Positions 1-11,398 of a DNA stretch of 64,000 nt are shown here, one piece after another. The DNA comes from Lathyrus oleraceus. Taxonomy: Eukaryota > Streptophyta > Magnoliopsida > Fabales > Fabaceae. The translations under genes were made by a program, and so were the position numbers. The notes under the pieces are model-generated. The model was not told the origin of the DNA, did not search any database, and saw only the letters and a program-made list of their open reading frames with translations. Numbering within the stretch: the first letter of the stretch is position 1; each line of letters starts with the position of its first letter. Location of the stretch: contig NC_066584.1 in the NCBI RefSeq assembly GCF_024323335.1, forward strand, positions 419,035,819 to 419,099,818. The letters are read 5' to 3'.

Positions 1-1
1 G

Positions 2-3000
2 AATTCCAAACTGGATGAGATGACAAAGTATGTCAGAATGCTAAACAATGGATCTGACACCTTAGACAAAATTCTCCAGACTGGACAAATGGCAGGAGAC
101 AAGTTTGGCCTTGGGTTCAATGAATCCAAACCTGAGTGCAGTCACACTGGTAGCAAACCAAAGATGTCACATCATATGTCACAACATCATAAGGGAAGAC
201 AGCAGAAAGGGAAACATCAAAGATGGAGATGTCATTACTGTGGAAAATTTGGCCACATAAAACCATTCTACTATAAGTTGTATGGCTATTCTAGTCCTTC
301 TCATCATCAACCTAGACCCAAACATCACATACCTGTCAACAGAAAACAATGGGTTCCTAGGACTGGTGTTACAAACCTGATAGCTCACACTTCCTTTAGA
401 GTTTCAGCCAAAGAAGACTGGTATTTTGACAGTGGGTGCTCCAGACACATGACTGGAAACAAAAACCTGCTAACTAACCTTCATCCTCATGCCACCAGCT
501 ATGTAACCTTTGGTGATGGAGCAAAGGGTGAAATCAAGGGGATTGGAAAGCTAAACTTCCCTGGAGTCCCTAACTTTGACAATGTCCTACTTGTTAAGGG
601 ACTGACTGCAAACCTAATAAGCATCAGTCAACTATGTGACCAAGGTCTAACTGTAAACTTCACAAAAACTGAATGTCTGATTACTAATAAAGAAAATGAA
701 GTGATCATGAAAGGAGTCAGGTCTAAGGACAACTGCTATATGTGGAGTTCTCAAGAAACTGGTTATTCATCAATGTGTACTCTAGCCAAAGAAGAAGAAG
801 TGAAGATATGGCATCAAAAATTGGGCCATATGCATCTTAAAGGAATGAAGAGGATTATATTTGTTGAAGCTGTCAGAGGAATTCCAAACTTGAAGATTGA
901 TGAAGGAAGAGTTTGTGGGGAGTGTCAGATTGGAAAACAAACAAAGATGTCACATCAGAAGCTCAAACATGACACCACTTCCAGAGTGCTCGAACTTCTC
1001 CATATGGACTTGATGGGACCCATGCAGGTGGAAAGTCTTGGTGGGAAGAAGTATGCTTATGTAGTGGTGGATGACTTCTCCAAATACACCTGGGTCAATT
1101 TTATACGAGAAAAATCTGATGCATTTGAAGTCTTCAAAGATCTTTGTCTAAGACTTCAAAGAGAAAAAGAAAGTCAGGTTATCAGAATCAGAAGTGATCA
1201 TGGGAAGGAATTTGAGAACATCAAATTTGCTGGATTTTGTGCATCAGAAGGAATTAGTCATGAGTTCTCATCTCCCATTACTCCTCAGCAAAATGGTGTG
1301 GTAGAAAGGAAAAATAGAACTCTCCAAGAATCAGCCAGAGCTATGATTCATGCTAAGAATACAGCCTGTTATGTTCACAACAGAGTAACCTTGAAGAAAG
1401 GGACTCCAACTACTTTATATGAACTCTGGAAAGGGAGAAGACCTACAGTCAAATACTTCCATGTGTTTAGTAGTAAATGTTATATCTTGACTGATCGTGA
1501 ACAAAGAAGGAAGGTGGATCCCAAGAGTGATGAAGGAATATTTCTGGGCTACTCAACAAACAGCAGAGCATTTAGAGTCTTTAATTCCAGAACAAAAGGA
1601 ATGATGGAATCTATCAATGTTGTGGTTGATGATCAGCAGACTGATGTCACAGACGATGTTGAGACATCCCTAAATGATCCCCCAGCTGATTTCCCAGACA
1701 AAAGTAATGAGAGTGAACTCACTCAAGCTGAATCTGAAGTTGACAAAATTAATAAGGGACCCTCTATCAGAATTCAGAAGGATCATCCTAAAGATCTCAT
1801 TATAGGAGACCCAAATAAAGGGGTCACAACTAGATCAAGGGAATTGATCTCACATGGTTGTTTTGTGTCCAAGATTGAGCCTAGGAATGTCAAGGAAGCC
1901 TTGACTTATGAATTCTGGATCAATGCCATGTAGGAAGAGTTAGGCCAATTCAAGAGAAATGAAGTATGGGAACTGGTTCCAAGACTTGAAGGAATAAATG
2001 TCATTGGAACAAAGTGGGTGTACAAGAATAAATCTGATGAACAAGGGGTGGTTACTAAAAATAAAGCAAGATTAGTAGCACAAGGATACACTCAAGTTGA
2101 AGGAGTTGACTTTGATGAAACATTTGCCCCTGTAGCTTGCCTTGAGTCCATTAGACTATTGCTTGGAGTGGCATGTATTCTGAAGTTTAAATTGTTCCAA
2201 ATGGATGTAAAAAGTCCCTTCTTGAATGGCTACTTAAATGAGGAAGTATATGTTGAATAACCTAAAGGATTTATAGATCTAAATCTTCCAAAGCATGTGT
2301 ACAAGTTGAGGAAATCCCTCTATGGTTTGAAACAAGCTCTTAGGGCTTGGTATGATAGACTCACAGTGTTCCTCACTAACAATGGATACAGGAATTGAGG
2401 CATTAACAAGACCCTATTTGTTAAGAATGAAGGAGGAAAACTCATGGTGGTTCAAATATATGTGGATGGTATTGTGTTTGGTGGGATGTCAGATCAGATG
2501 GTTGAACATTTTGTTAAACAAATGCAGTCTGAATTTGAAATGAGCCTTGTTGGAGAGCTGACCTATTTTCTTGGGCTACAAGTCAAGCAGATGGAAGATT
2601 CTATCTTTCTATCTCAAAGCAAATATGCCAAAAACATTGTTAAGAAGTTTGGCATGGAGAATGCAAGTCATAAAAGGATACCTGCTCCTACACATCTGAA
2701 ACTCTCCAAAGATGAAAATGGTGTTAGTGTAGATCAAAGTCTCTACAGAAGCATGATAGGAAGTCTACTATATCTCACAACAAGAAAACCTGGCATTGCT
2801 TTTGTTGTAGGTGTTTGTGCTAGATATCAAGTTGAACCAAAAGTCATTCACATAAACCAAGTGAAAAGGATACTAAAGTATGTTAATGGCACCAATGACT
2901 ATGGGATGTTGTATACTCATGGATCTGGATCTATGCTGACTGGATACTGTGATGCTGATTGGGCCGGAAGTGTTGATGATAGGAAAAGCACATCAGGAGG

Positions 3001-3409
3001 ATGTTTCTTCTTGGGGAACAACTTAATATCATGGTTTAGTAAGAAACAAAATTGTGTGTCCTTGTCCACTGCTGAAGCTGAATACATAGCAGCTGGAAGT
3101 AGTTGTTCTCAACTGGTTTGGATGAAACAGATGCTGACTGAATACAATGTCACACAAGATGTCATGATATTGTACTGTGATAACCTGAGTGCTATAAATA
3201 CTTCTAAGAATCCTATTCAGCACAGTAGGACAAAACATATTGATATTCGTCATCATTTTATTAGAGAACTAGTGGAAGAGAAAATCATAGCCCTGAAGCA
3301 TGTTACTGCTAAAATGCAATTAGCTGATATATTTACAAAGGATTTGGATGCTAATCAATTTGAATGTCTAAGAGGGAAATTAGGGATTTGTATCTATGAG
3401 AATTTATAG
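2..3409 (+). pseudogene. copia-1 gag(partial)-pol polyprotein, three premature stops
   Basis: The frame is open from the window edge and needs no frameshift, but is stopped by TAG at 1931, TAA at 2258 and TGA at 2396. Comparison with copia-2 shows the first two replaced Gln codons (C to T). In order: a zinc knuckle near 229-285 whose last Cys is Tyr (CHYCGKFGHIKPFY); protease DSGCSRHMTG near 429; integrase H-x4-H and CGEC, with catalytic residues in HMDLMGP, RSDHGKEF and NGVVERKN; RT near 2018-2600; RNase H to 3409, ending in the usual ADIFTKDLD region. About ten integrase residues present in copia-2 (around its HFWAEAM) are missing near 1360. The RT active site reads YVDG instead of YVDD. 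Lineage and domain calls are certain; the protein is dead. Confidence 0.93.
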
Positions 3410-3615
3410 CAATTAATGTGGAGTGGAAAAGGTAATAAAAATATTGTCTGCCCATTTAAAAGAAAGTGCCCATTTATGGTAACTCATCACCTAGTATTGG
3501 AACTTCCATCTATAGCATTTTCACACGCAACCTTTGCTCAAACACTTCCACCTTCCTTCAACTTCATCAACCTTCTCTTCTAGGGCAACAGAAACTGTTC
3601 CACAAGATCAACAAG

Positions 3616-5413
3616 ATGTCACAACATCCTTCACCTTCTGGTTCTAAAAACACCAAACCTGCACACAAAGTTAGAACACCCTCTATGGACTTTCTTAATG
3701 AAGACATTTTGGAAGTGATTCCCCTGTCAGTCATCCCAGGCGACACTTCTGGTTCATCCTCCACTGTAGGACATACTCAAGGTAACAGTTCTAATAACCA
3801 TAGCTAAGGATGACATGCATCATACTGATCGTGTCATTAGAAATCTTGTCACGAGGATCCTTAATGAAGGACACTCAGTAAAGGGAGTTTCTACTCCTCT
3901 ATTGAGAAGGGACCCATCTCCTGAGGTTGGACCTCACAATGAGAAAGATGATGAGTCATCTAGGCTTGAAAAAGATATAGTTGCTGAAGGATTATGCTCT
4001 TTAGGGCAAACCTTGCCTAGTAAGAAATCTGTATATGCTTCTCAGTCTAAGAAGCATGACTCTGCTAAGAAGGTGATTGACTTAGAAGATGAGAGCTCGG
4101 ATGATGAAGATGATAGCATGCTTCATCACTTGAAGCCAAGTGTTGCTAAGAGGATGAAGACCAGAAAGGGTAGGCCTGTGGCTAAGATGATGACAGCCAA
4201 GACTGCTAAGAAGGGTACTGCTGTAGGCCCCTCAAAGTCTTGGAGTAAAGTGGAGGTAAAGAAGAGAAAAGTAAGAGAAAGTTCTGATTCAGATGAAGAT
4301 GTTGAAGACGATGTCCCTGACATCTCTCCTGTCAAAAGGTCAACTGTTAGAAAATCCCCTGCTAAAGTTGTTGTTGTACACTTGGATAATATTTCCTTCC
4401 ATCTTGAAGATGGAGCAGCAAAATGGAAATTTGTAATCCAAAGGAGAGTGGCTGTGGAAAGAGAACTGGGAAAGGATGATGTGGAGGTTAAAGAGGTCAT
4501 GGACCTGATTAAATCTGCTGGATTAATGAAAATTGTTAGTGGGTTATCTCAGTGTTTTGAAGGTCTGGTTAAAGAATTTGTGATGAACATCCCTGAGGAC
4601 ATTGCTGACAGCAAAGAGTTTTGTAAGGTGTTTGTTAGAGGGAAGTGTGTCAAGTTTTCTCCAACTGTGATTAATAAGTTCCTAGGAAGAGGAACAGAAG
4701 GTGCTTGTGAACTAGAGGCCACAAACAATGAGGTTTGTAGGGAAATAACTGCTAGACAGGTCAAGGAGTGGCCTAGCAAGAAGTATCTCCCTGCTGAAAA
4801 ACTAACTGTGAAATATGCTATCTTGCACAAGATAGGGTCAGCAAACTGGGTACCAACAAATCACATCTCTACAATCTCAAATGCTCTTAGAAGGCTCATA
4901 TTTACTATTGGAACCAGGCTTAATTTTGATTATATTAGATTCATGTTTGAACAAATTGTCAAACATGCTTCTACAAATGCAGTGAAGCTGCCCATAGCTT
5001 TTCCCTCAATGATTTGTGGGATAATCCTGAGCCAGCAACCTAGAATTCTGAGCACAAGTGATATCCCTAGTAGAAGAAAACCTCCCCTGTCAGTTCATTA
5101 TAAATTATTTAAAGGCAGTCATGTCAATGACATTGTCATGACATCTGCTGTGAAGAAGTCAACCTCTCAAGGTGGTCTGATTGCTGAACTGAAAGAGACC
5201 TGTAAGGAATTAGAGACTGGGATAAGGGTGGCTAAAGCCAGGAAAGAAGCTTTGGAGGTTTTGATTAATAGCTTGGAGCAAGCTGATAGAGATAATGTTG
5301 GACAAGCCAAGGAAACAGAAGCCCATACCTCTAATGAGAGGTCTGAATCACAAGATAAATCAAGTGGCAGTTCTGGTTCTAAAGCTGATGAAGATGTTAG
5401 CTCCTCTGACTGA
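3616..5413 (+). pseudogene. copia-1 env-like third ORF (plant transposon protein domain), one frameshift
   Basis: The likely start is ATG at 3616 (MSQHPSPSG...). That frame ends at 3807 and the homologous product continues in another frame from about 3809, giving an uninterrupted stretch of more than 530 codons to 5413. The first third is charged and low complexity (acidic SSDDEDD and ESSDSDEDVEDD, basic KKRKVRESS), which could act as a nuclear signal. The middle (about 4550-5080) resembles the 'putative plant transposon protein' domain found in the third ORF of SIRE-type elements (FVRGKCVKFSPTVINKFLGR region). The C-terminus, about 5165-5300, looks coiled-coil. No signal peptide or membrane segment is visible, so a true envelope role is not supported. 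The function of this ORF in the family is unknown to me. Confidence 0.75.
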
Positions 5414-6038
5414 GTGTTGTTGAAGATTGCTCCCCACTTTTATGAGGATGTGCTATTCTGGATGTTCTGATGGTTTTTTTTGCAGTCATGCTATGATGCC
5501 TTGTTGTATTTCTTGGGTTCTTTGTGATTTCTCTGGATTCTTTTTATCTCAACTTATATAGTTATATATATTTGTGGTTCTGTAACACCTGACAATATGT
5601 TTTAACATTCTATGTGACATTCTCTTTGACTAATAGACATTTATTTTGTCTCATTGGTCTCTTTGGTCTATTTTGACTAAAAAGGGGGAGAAGTAGCTAA
5701 AGGAGGGTTGCAGTTAATATGTGTTATGAAGTAGCTAGGCTATAAATAGATGACAGATGATGTTGAAAAGGATGTTTTGTGTAGTACAGGTGATGTTGAA
5801 GGTGATGTCATATGGGGCGATGTATGTTACAGGTGTTGTTGAAGGAGATGTCTGTGTTGAACAGACTAAGGGGGATAAGAAGCACATATATGTGTTTAAT
5901 ATGTGTTTACTAGTTGCTATGATAGCTAGTAAATGTGCGGTTTATTACTTCTGCTGCTAAACTGCTGATGTGTTTTTTTACTCTTGTGAACAAATGGTAT
6001 GATGTATGTTTTAGCCAAAATTTGCCAAAGGGGGAGTT
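5414..6038 (+). other. copia-1 3' untranslated region with two polypurine tracts
   Basis: No gene is seen. The sequence is T-rich. A first purine tract (aaaaagggggag, about 5679-5690) follows ttttgac, and a second (ccaaagggggag, 6025-6036) lies directly before the 3' LTR and is the expected plus-strand primer. The same double arrangement occurs in copia-2 and copia-3. Confidence 0.75.
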
Positions 6039-6999
6039 TGTTGGTTCTATGTGTTGGCAGCAATTTTGATAAAACCTAGAGTGTTCATAAGTTGTCACAA
6101 GTGTTGTCTTGACATAAGATAGCATGTACCTGCAGGATGTTTAAAATGTGAATACGCAGGATTTTACTGAGATGTCAGACCCGATGTCATGACATCTATA
6201 TACAGAACATTCAGTCTGAATGTTATGTATTATGTGATTGCGTTTTTTATGCTAATCTATGTATGATTGAAGAGATGATTAAACGCGTCATTCAATCAGT
6301 AATTACAACCAGGTTGACTTATTTTCCAACAAGATATAATCAGCTGTCATGAAAAGATATGATTGGAAAATAGTTTTAGGGTTTTATGATGTCCAAGCCC
6401 AGCCAAACGATTCTATAAATAGGGCATGGAATATCTGGTTGAAACACACAAGAAATAACGAACGAAATATTGAGAGAGAATAAGGGTTTTAGTCTTGTGT
6501 GGTAGTGTGTATTGTAAGCCATTCATTCATCCATAAATGATTGAATTGGACTGGTTTTTGAGTTGTAATTTGTCCACTCTGAGCTTTGAAGCATGAGTGT
6601 CTGTTTACTTGATTGAAGTTTTTAAGCAAGATCAAGTATGTGTCTTTGAAGAGTGTCTTATTTTCATTGTAATTCTTGTTTTATATCACAGTTGTGATTG
6701 AGGGGGAGTGAGTAGGATCTCATATCTAAGAGTTCTTAGGTAGAAGTCACACGGTTAGAGATTAGGTGAAAAGATTGTAACTTGAAGTTGTTTACTGAGA
6801 GTCTTTGAACTGATTCTGTTTAGTGGATTTCCTTCCTGGCTTGGTAGCCCCCAGACGTAGGTGAGTTTGCACCGAACTGGGTTAACAATTTCTTGTGTCT
6901 CTTGCATTACTGTTCTTTATCTTTTATCTTGTTTGTATTGTTCAGATATTAGTGTCGTGACATTACCTTCGACATCTCATATCTGATACAAGAATTTCA
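6039..6999 (+). repeat. copia-1 3' LTR (961 bp)
   Basis: It starts TGTTGGTTC right after the polypurine tract and ends AGAATTTCA, giving TG...CA ends. It contains a TATA box near 6414. The last 300 bp (about 6690-6999) match the U5 side of the copia-2 LTR, including a block with GGCTTGGTAGCCCCCAGACG, although the U3 parts differ. After 6999 the sequence continues as an Ogre LTR shared with 12761 onward, which fixes the boundary. Confidence 0.88.
6414..6422 (+). promoter_or_regulatory. TATA box in copia-1 LTR
   Basis: tataaatag lies in the middle of the LTR, where a U3 promoter is expected. In the absence of the 5' LTR this copy would read outward into 7000 onward. Activity is inference. Confidence 0.5.
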
Positions 7000-8468
7000 G
7001 TTTTGATTATGTACATTAATGGTCAAAGACCAAAACAAACAAACAAAGCAACACAAGTAAAATAACATCACACAATATGGTCCAAATGGAAAAAGTGAAA
7101 ATTACATTAACATAAACAATTAGAATGATATGTATAATGGAAAATGATATAAAATACTAAAAGTAAATTGCATTAAAAGTAAAGACTTGAAATTAAAAGT
7201 TAATGGTTAGTAAGTTAATACTTAGTTTTGTTTTTCTTTAGATTTCAAGACATTCTTTGGAGAACACTCAACCCACTTGCCACAAGCATGGATCCTTGAA
7301 CCAAAACATCTTTCAAAGGAAGGAAAGAAGGCCAAGTTTCCACACAATACCATGGAAGAGGGGAGACTTACAATCCCACTAACTAGAATGCTTATGCCTT
7401 TTGTGTCACAAATTTAGCGTTATGTTAAGCAATCGCAATTGGACTTATGTAGAAGTCACAACTATTTGAGGTCGGGCAATAAACTTTTGGTGTTAATGCA
7501 CGTTGGAGACATAGTATTAAGAACTATGCTCATTAAACATACCACACACAAAAATATGCAAAGAGTGTGACCTAATCTCATCCATATTCATGTTAATCTT
7601 TCAATCAACTAGCATTAGGATTTTGAGATGTCATTGGCCAATTGAAATTAATGGATGAAGAAGGGGAATTATATGAAGAGGGAAAGGGATGAATAAGATC
7701 ACAAATTGGTCAAAGAAGGACTTTTACCAAATTAATATTATTCATTCATTTTGGGAGATGGAATGTACATTTCATCAATCCCCTAAATCCAATAATATTA
7801 ACTTGACAAAGTCAAATCAACCTTGACTAAGGCCCAACAACAAATGAGAAACTCAATTAAGTCAATTCAAATGGTCAACATAATTAAAATGGCATTTATT
7901 CAATTAAAAATATTAAAATAATGCATTAAATTCTAATATGTTATGTCCAAATCCTAAAATCTCATCAAAACACCAAATAAATGGCCATGAGATTTATCAT
8001 AGGTTAAACAATGTCAAAGGACCTTGGATAAAAAATTTCATAATTTTTGGACACTTAAAAATATTTTTAAACAATTAAAAACAAATGAAAAATCAATTAA
8101 TTCATGAAAAATATTAATAATGATCCAAAAAATAATTTTAATTCAGAATATGAAAGACAAAAATATTTGAAATTTTTTGGTGAAAGTCCCATATTTTGGG
8201 GATCAATATTAAATTTATTATGAATTATTGAAGAAATGGAATTAAATGGAAATTCAGAAAATGCTAATATACGTGGACCATCAGATCTCCCTCATTAATT
8301 GAGGTGGCAGATCTGATGATCCAAAATGCGCGTTCCACCAATGCCTTAGTCAACAGCGTTGTAACATGAGTAATCATAATGCACGGCTAAGATTAAAATA
8401 TGGGAGTTGGATCACACGATTTAGACCAAAGACACCTCATCACCGGAGCCAGAGCTCCGGTTGTCGCA
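7000..8468 (-). repeat. Ogre LTR fragment
   Basis: It aligns almost without gaps to 12761-14231 in the complete solo Ogre LTR, both copies in the same orientation, with a few percent mismatches by eye. Its left side was cut by insertion of copia-1. Its right side ends abruptly at about 8468 (after gagctccggttgtc), where Athila gag sequence begins, so one end was lost by deletion or rearrangement. It is AT-rich with no supported coding region. Confidence 0.85.
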
Positions 8469-9118
8469 CACTTCCCCATGAGTGGTGGATTTGGCTATCT
8501 CTTCTATCAAATTATAGGCTACATATTGAGGAATATTCATTAGGGCTCCGTCGGAAGCTGCATCTAAGGTCGTCCTTATGGACTAAAGGAGGCCATTGTA
8601 AAAGGTGTGGATAATCATCCATTTCTCACGCCTATGGAAAGGGAAAAGTCTTAGGAAATCTTTATAACGCTCCCACGCATCAAACAAGGAAATTCCATCT
8701 TCTTGCCTAAAGTTGTTGTATCATTCCAAACTTGGTCCATTTTACTTGGCGTAAAGTACTGCACTAGAAAGACCGCTTTCAATTGAGTCAACAAAGTAAT
8801 CGAGTTGGCGGGTAAGGATATGATCCAAGCCCGCGTACAGTCTCTTAAAGAAAAAGGAAATATATGAAGGCAGATGGCATTTTGGTCAACACCATTTTCC
8901 TTAACGGTGCCACAATTGTCAACAAAAATATAAAGATGAATATTAGTATTTTTCAAAGGTTAACCAACAAATTGGTGTTTTTGCACCATACAAATCAAGG
9001 AATGTTTTAGTTCAAAATTATTAGCCGCAATCGACGGGTGCATAATACTACAATACGGTTCCTCTTAGGTAGGAATAGAATATTCCCTAAGTGGCTTAGT
9101 ATCAACTGGATCAGCCAT
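8469..9118 (-). pseudogene. Athila-A gag fragment
   Basis: The start ATG is at 9118 (MADPVDTKPLREYS), and TAA at 9065-9067 stops it in frame. A better preserved piece at 8956-8651 carries the retrotransposon-gag pattern FPFSLRD.ARAW..SLPANSI. A last piece to about 8480 reads FYNGL, then DAASDGALMN, then AYNLIEE, the standard continuation of Athila gag. Several stops and frame changes separate the pieces. The capsid-like product would package element RNA, but this copy cannot be translated. The gene ends at the Ogre LTR junction. Confidence 0.82.
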
Positions 9119-9209
9119 AGTTTGTAATCTAAGATTTTGGTGTCTCTTGATAAAGAAACGCTTGATTTCGTCAATGGGCTCAACTAAGCTATCAACAGGG
9201 CGAGTTCTA
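9119..9209 (-). other. Athila-A leader remnant with TSD of copia-3
   Basis: Short Athila leader upstream of gag. Bases 9205-9209 (ttcta) are the left target-site duplicate of copia-3; the other copy is 19485-19489. Confidence 0.75.
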
Positions 9210-10466
9210 TGTTGCAACAAAATTGTTCATATCCCTTAGGTTTTGATGATAACAAAGTACTTAGAGAGCAGATGGGTATACTAACATATGTTTAAGTGTG
9301 CAAGACCATAAGCTTAAAATTCAACTCAGAATTGACCTTGATGAAAACATTTGTAAAGAAGCTAAAAGACTAATATTCTGAAGGATCATAATCTAATTAC
9401 TCGTAACGTGATATTTCAGCTTATGAAGGATTAGAATCTGAACATGGTATCACTACTTCTAGTGAAAGCTCAGACTCTATAGACCTCAGCTAGAGGTGCT
9501 TAGCCTCTGGTGCGTACTCTGTCTCCAAAGCAGACCAATCTTGTCAACGCCAAACTTATGGAAAAAGCCAACTAGAGTCTCTTAGTGCAAGGCTTAAGGA
9601 AAGTTGACGGGACCTCTTAAGTAAGCCCTAACGTCTGGTATATACCTAGTATGAAAAATAAGTAGTGGACAACATTATAATTCAATGGATGAAAATCTTA
9701 ATAGGGTTCATCTTCCAACGTCTCTCTCTTAGAACTACTGCTTTTCAAAGATAATTTGTGCAAGCTACTTTCCAACGACTCTTCTTCTGCCTCTATAAAT
9801 GGGAGCTAAAGATTTGAAGGAAGGTCACCAAACTGTCGAACAATCTAACAAACACATTGAGCACATACTTTTAGCTAAAGTTTTATTTTCTTACTGCACA
9901 AGCTCTTAAGATTTCTTATCTTTGTATATCTTAGAAATCTTAAGTGTTTAAGTATCTTTATGATTGTTGTATTGCTTCTATACTTCTGAGCATAGTTGTT
10001 ATCTATTCTACTTAACTGTTTGTTTAAAGTAGAGGAAGTCTCTTGCTAGTTTTCTTGAGTAGTGGGAGTCTCTTGATAGTTTGCTTCAGTAGTGGAAGCC
10101 TCTTGCATGTGTGCTTGAGAATAAGTCTATAACTGGATTGCTTAAGTGGAAGTATCTTTCTAGTATGATTGAGAAGTTGAAGTCTCTTTCTAGTTTTCTT
10201 GAGCAAAGTGTAATCAATTTTATTATAGTGAAAATCTCTTGTTGGACAAGGAGATTGGACTACTCTCAGTTTACGAGAGGAACCATGATAACTTTGTGTT
10301 GCTTTGTTTATTGCTTTTGTATATTATTTTTTTTTTTGTTATTAACTTTGAGATCAGATTCTAAACTTTTTCAAATTCTGAAGTTAGTTTTTCAGAAGTT
10401 AAAAATAATTATAATGCACAACTCAACCCCCCCCCCCCTCCTCTTGTGTATTTTTTATCACCTTCA
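9210..10466 (+). repeat. copia-3 5' LTR (1257 bp)
   Basis: It starts TGTTGCAAC and ends CACCTTCA before RNase H coding sequence. A TATA box (tataaatgg) lies at 9794-9802, and a T-run and C-run near 10328 and 10431. It matches 18047-19484 along its length apart from a 197-bp duplication in the 3' copy. The two are clearly more diverged than the other LTR pairs here, so copia-3 is relatively old. Confidence 0.9.
10028..10206 (+). repeat. Short tandem repeats in copia-3 LTR
   Basis: About five imperfect units of 30-37 bp built on agtctcttgctagtttgctt followed by gagtagtgga. The homologous set is at 19055-19218 in the 3' LTR. The repeats create a long frame on the opposite strand that is not a gene. 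Confidence 0.7.
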
Positions 10467-10469
10467 ACA

Positions 10470-10999
10470 GGCATCTGAAAGGAACGACAAATCTAGGACT
10501 TCTTTATAAAAATTCCCTAGATTATGAGCTAGTTGGATTATGTGATGCTGATTATGCTAGGGATAGAATTGAGAGAAAATCCACTAGTGGAAACTGTCAA
10601 TTCATATGTGAAAACCTAATATCTTGAGCTAGTAAGAGACAAACAATTATTGCTTTATCTACAATAGAAGCATAATACATCTCACCTGCCAAATGTTGTA
10701 CACAACCACTCTAGATGAAATATCAGCTAGAGGATTATCAGATTTGTGGAAACATTATCCCTATCTTTTGTGATAATACTGTTGTTATTTGTCTAATAAA
10801 GAATCCAACTCATCATTCTAGAACCAAGCATATTGAAATAAAACATCACTTTGTAAGAGATTATATCTAGAAGGGTGTAATAGATATTCAATTCATTGAT
10901 ACTGATCATCGATGGGCTGACATATTTACAAAACCCTTAGCTATTGAAAGATTTGCTTTTATAAAAAATAATCTGAACATGGTCTTTATTGAAGAATAG
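10470..10999 (+). pseudogene. copia-3 RNase H remnant
   Basis: The translation follows the end of SIRE-type pol: LKGTTNLGLLYK, CDADYAGDRIERKSTSGN, LISWASKRQ, EAEYI, CDNT, HHSRTKHIEIKHHFVRDYI and ADIFTKPLAIERF, ending with TAG at 10997. The catalytic CDAD Asp and the EAEY Glu are visible. Stops interrupt it (for example TGA at the Trp of ISWA and TAA in EAEY). The frame begins almost at the 5' LTR boundary, marking the deletion junction that removed the rest of pol. Confidence 0.88.
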
Positions 11000-11398
11000 T
11001 GCTTGCTTATGAATAGAGTATCAAAGTCTGATGTTGATTAGAAGTAGTTTCAATCAGAGGTTTGGAAACTTCCTCTGATGAAAAGTGGCTTCTGAAAGAC
11101 TTCAGATTCTGGAGTGGATATTTGTTTCAAATAGAAATTAAGTGGTAAATGTTTTTGTCTTCTTCTGACACTTGTCCCACTTAATTTTTTCACATACTTG
11201 ATAATTTTATTGCATGAATAATGGTTGTTTGGGTAAAGACTGATGGGTAATGATGTGAAAACTCTTTGATTTATGTGCACATTCTCCTCTGTTATCTCTT
11301 CAGATCTTGTTATCCTTTTTTAAAAATATATTCAGCTTATTTTATCTCATTTCCACCTTCTTTGTCTATATCTATCTTTTGTAAGACATTTTCCTGTG
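11000..11398 (+). other. copia-3 inter-ORF spacer
   Basis: Noncoding spacer between pol and the env-like ORF. No motif is recognised. Confidence 0.6.

Larger units (their letters stand above)
1..6999 (+). mobile_element. copia-1: SIRE/Maximus-like Ty1/copia element, 5' end outside window
   Basis: The order is gag C-terminus, protease, integrase, RT, RNase H, an env-like third ORF, a polypurine tract and a 3' LTR. Integrase before RT defines Ty1/copia, and the third ORF downstream of pol is characteristic of the SIRE/Maximus lineage. The 5' LTR, primer site and most of gag lie left of base 1. The element ends at 6999 inside sequence homologous to an Ogre LTR, so it inserted there; a TSD cannot be checked because the other end is missing. 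Pol carries three in-frame stops, so the element is not autonomous. Confidence 0.93.

Noticed and set aside
1..6. gaattc at the window start as evidence for a clone boundary
   Set aside because: An EcoRI site at base 1 could mark a library insert end, but one site is no proof and no vector sequence is visible.
3815..5413. True retroviral envelope protein
   Set aside because: No signal peptide, transmembrane segment or furin-type site is seen; only the plant transposon protein pattern and a terminal coiled coil.
10024..10206. Lys/Leu-rich repeating ORF on the - strand
   Set aside because: Shadow of the 30-37 bp tandem repeats in the copia-3 LTR.
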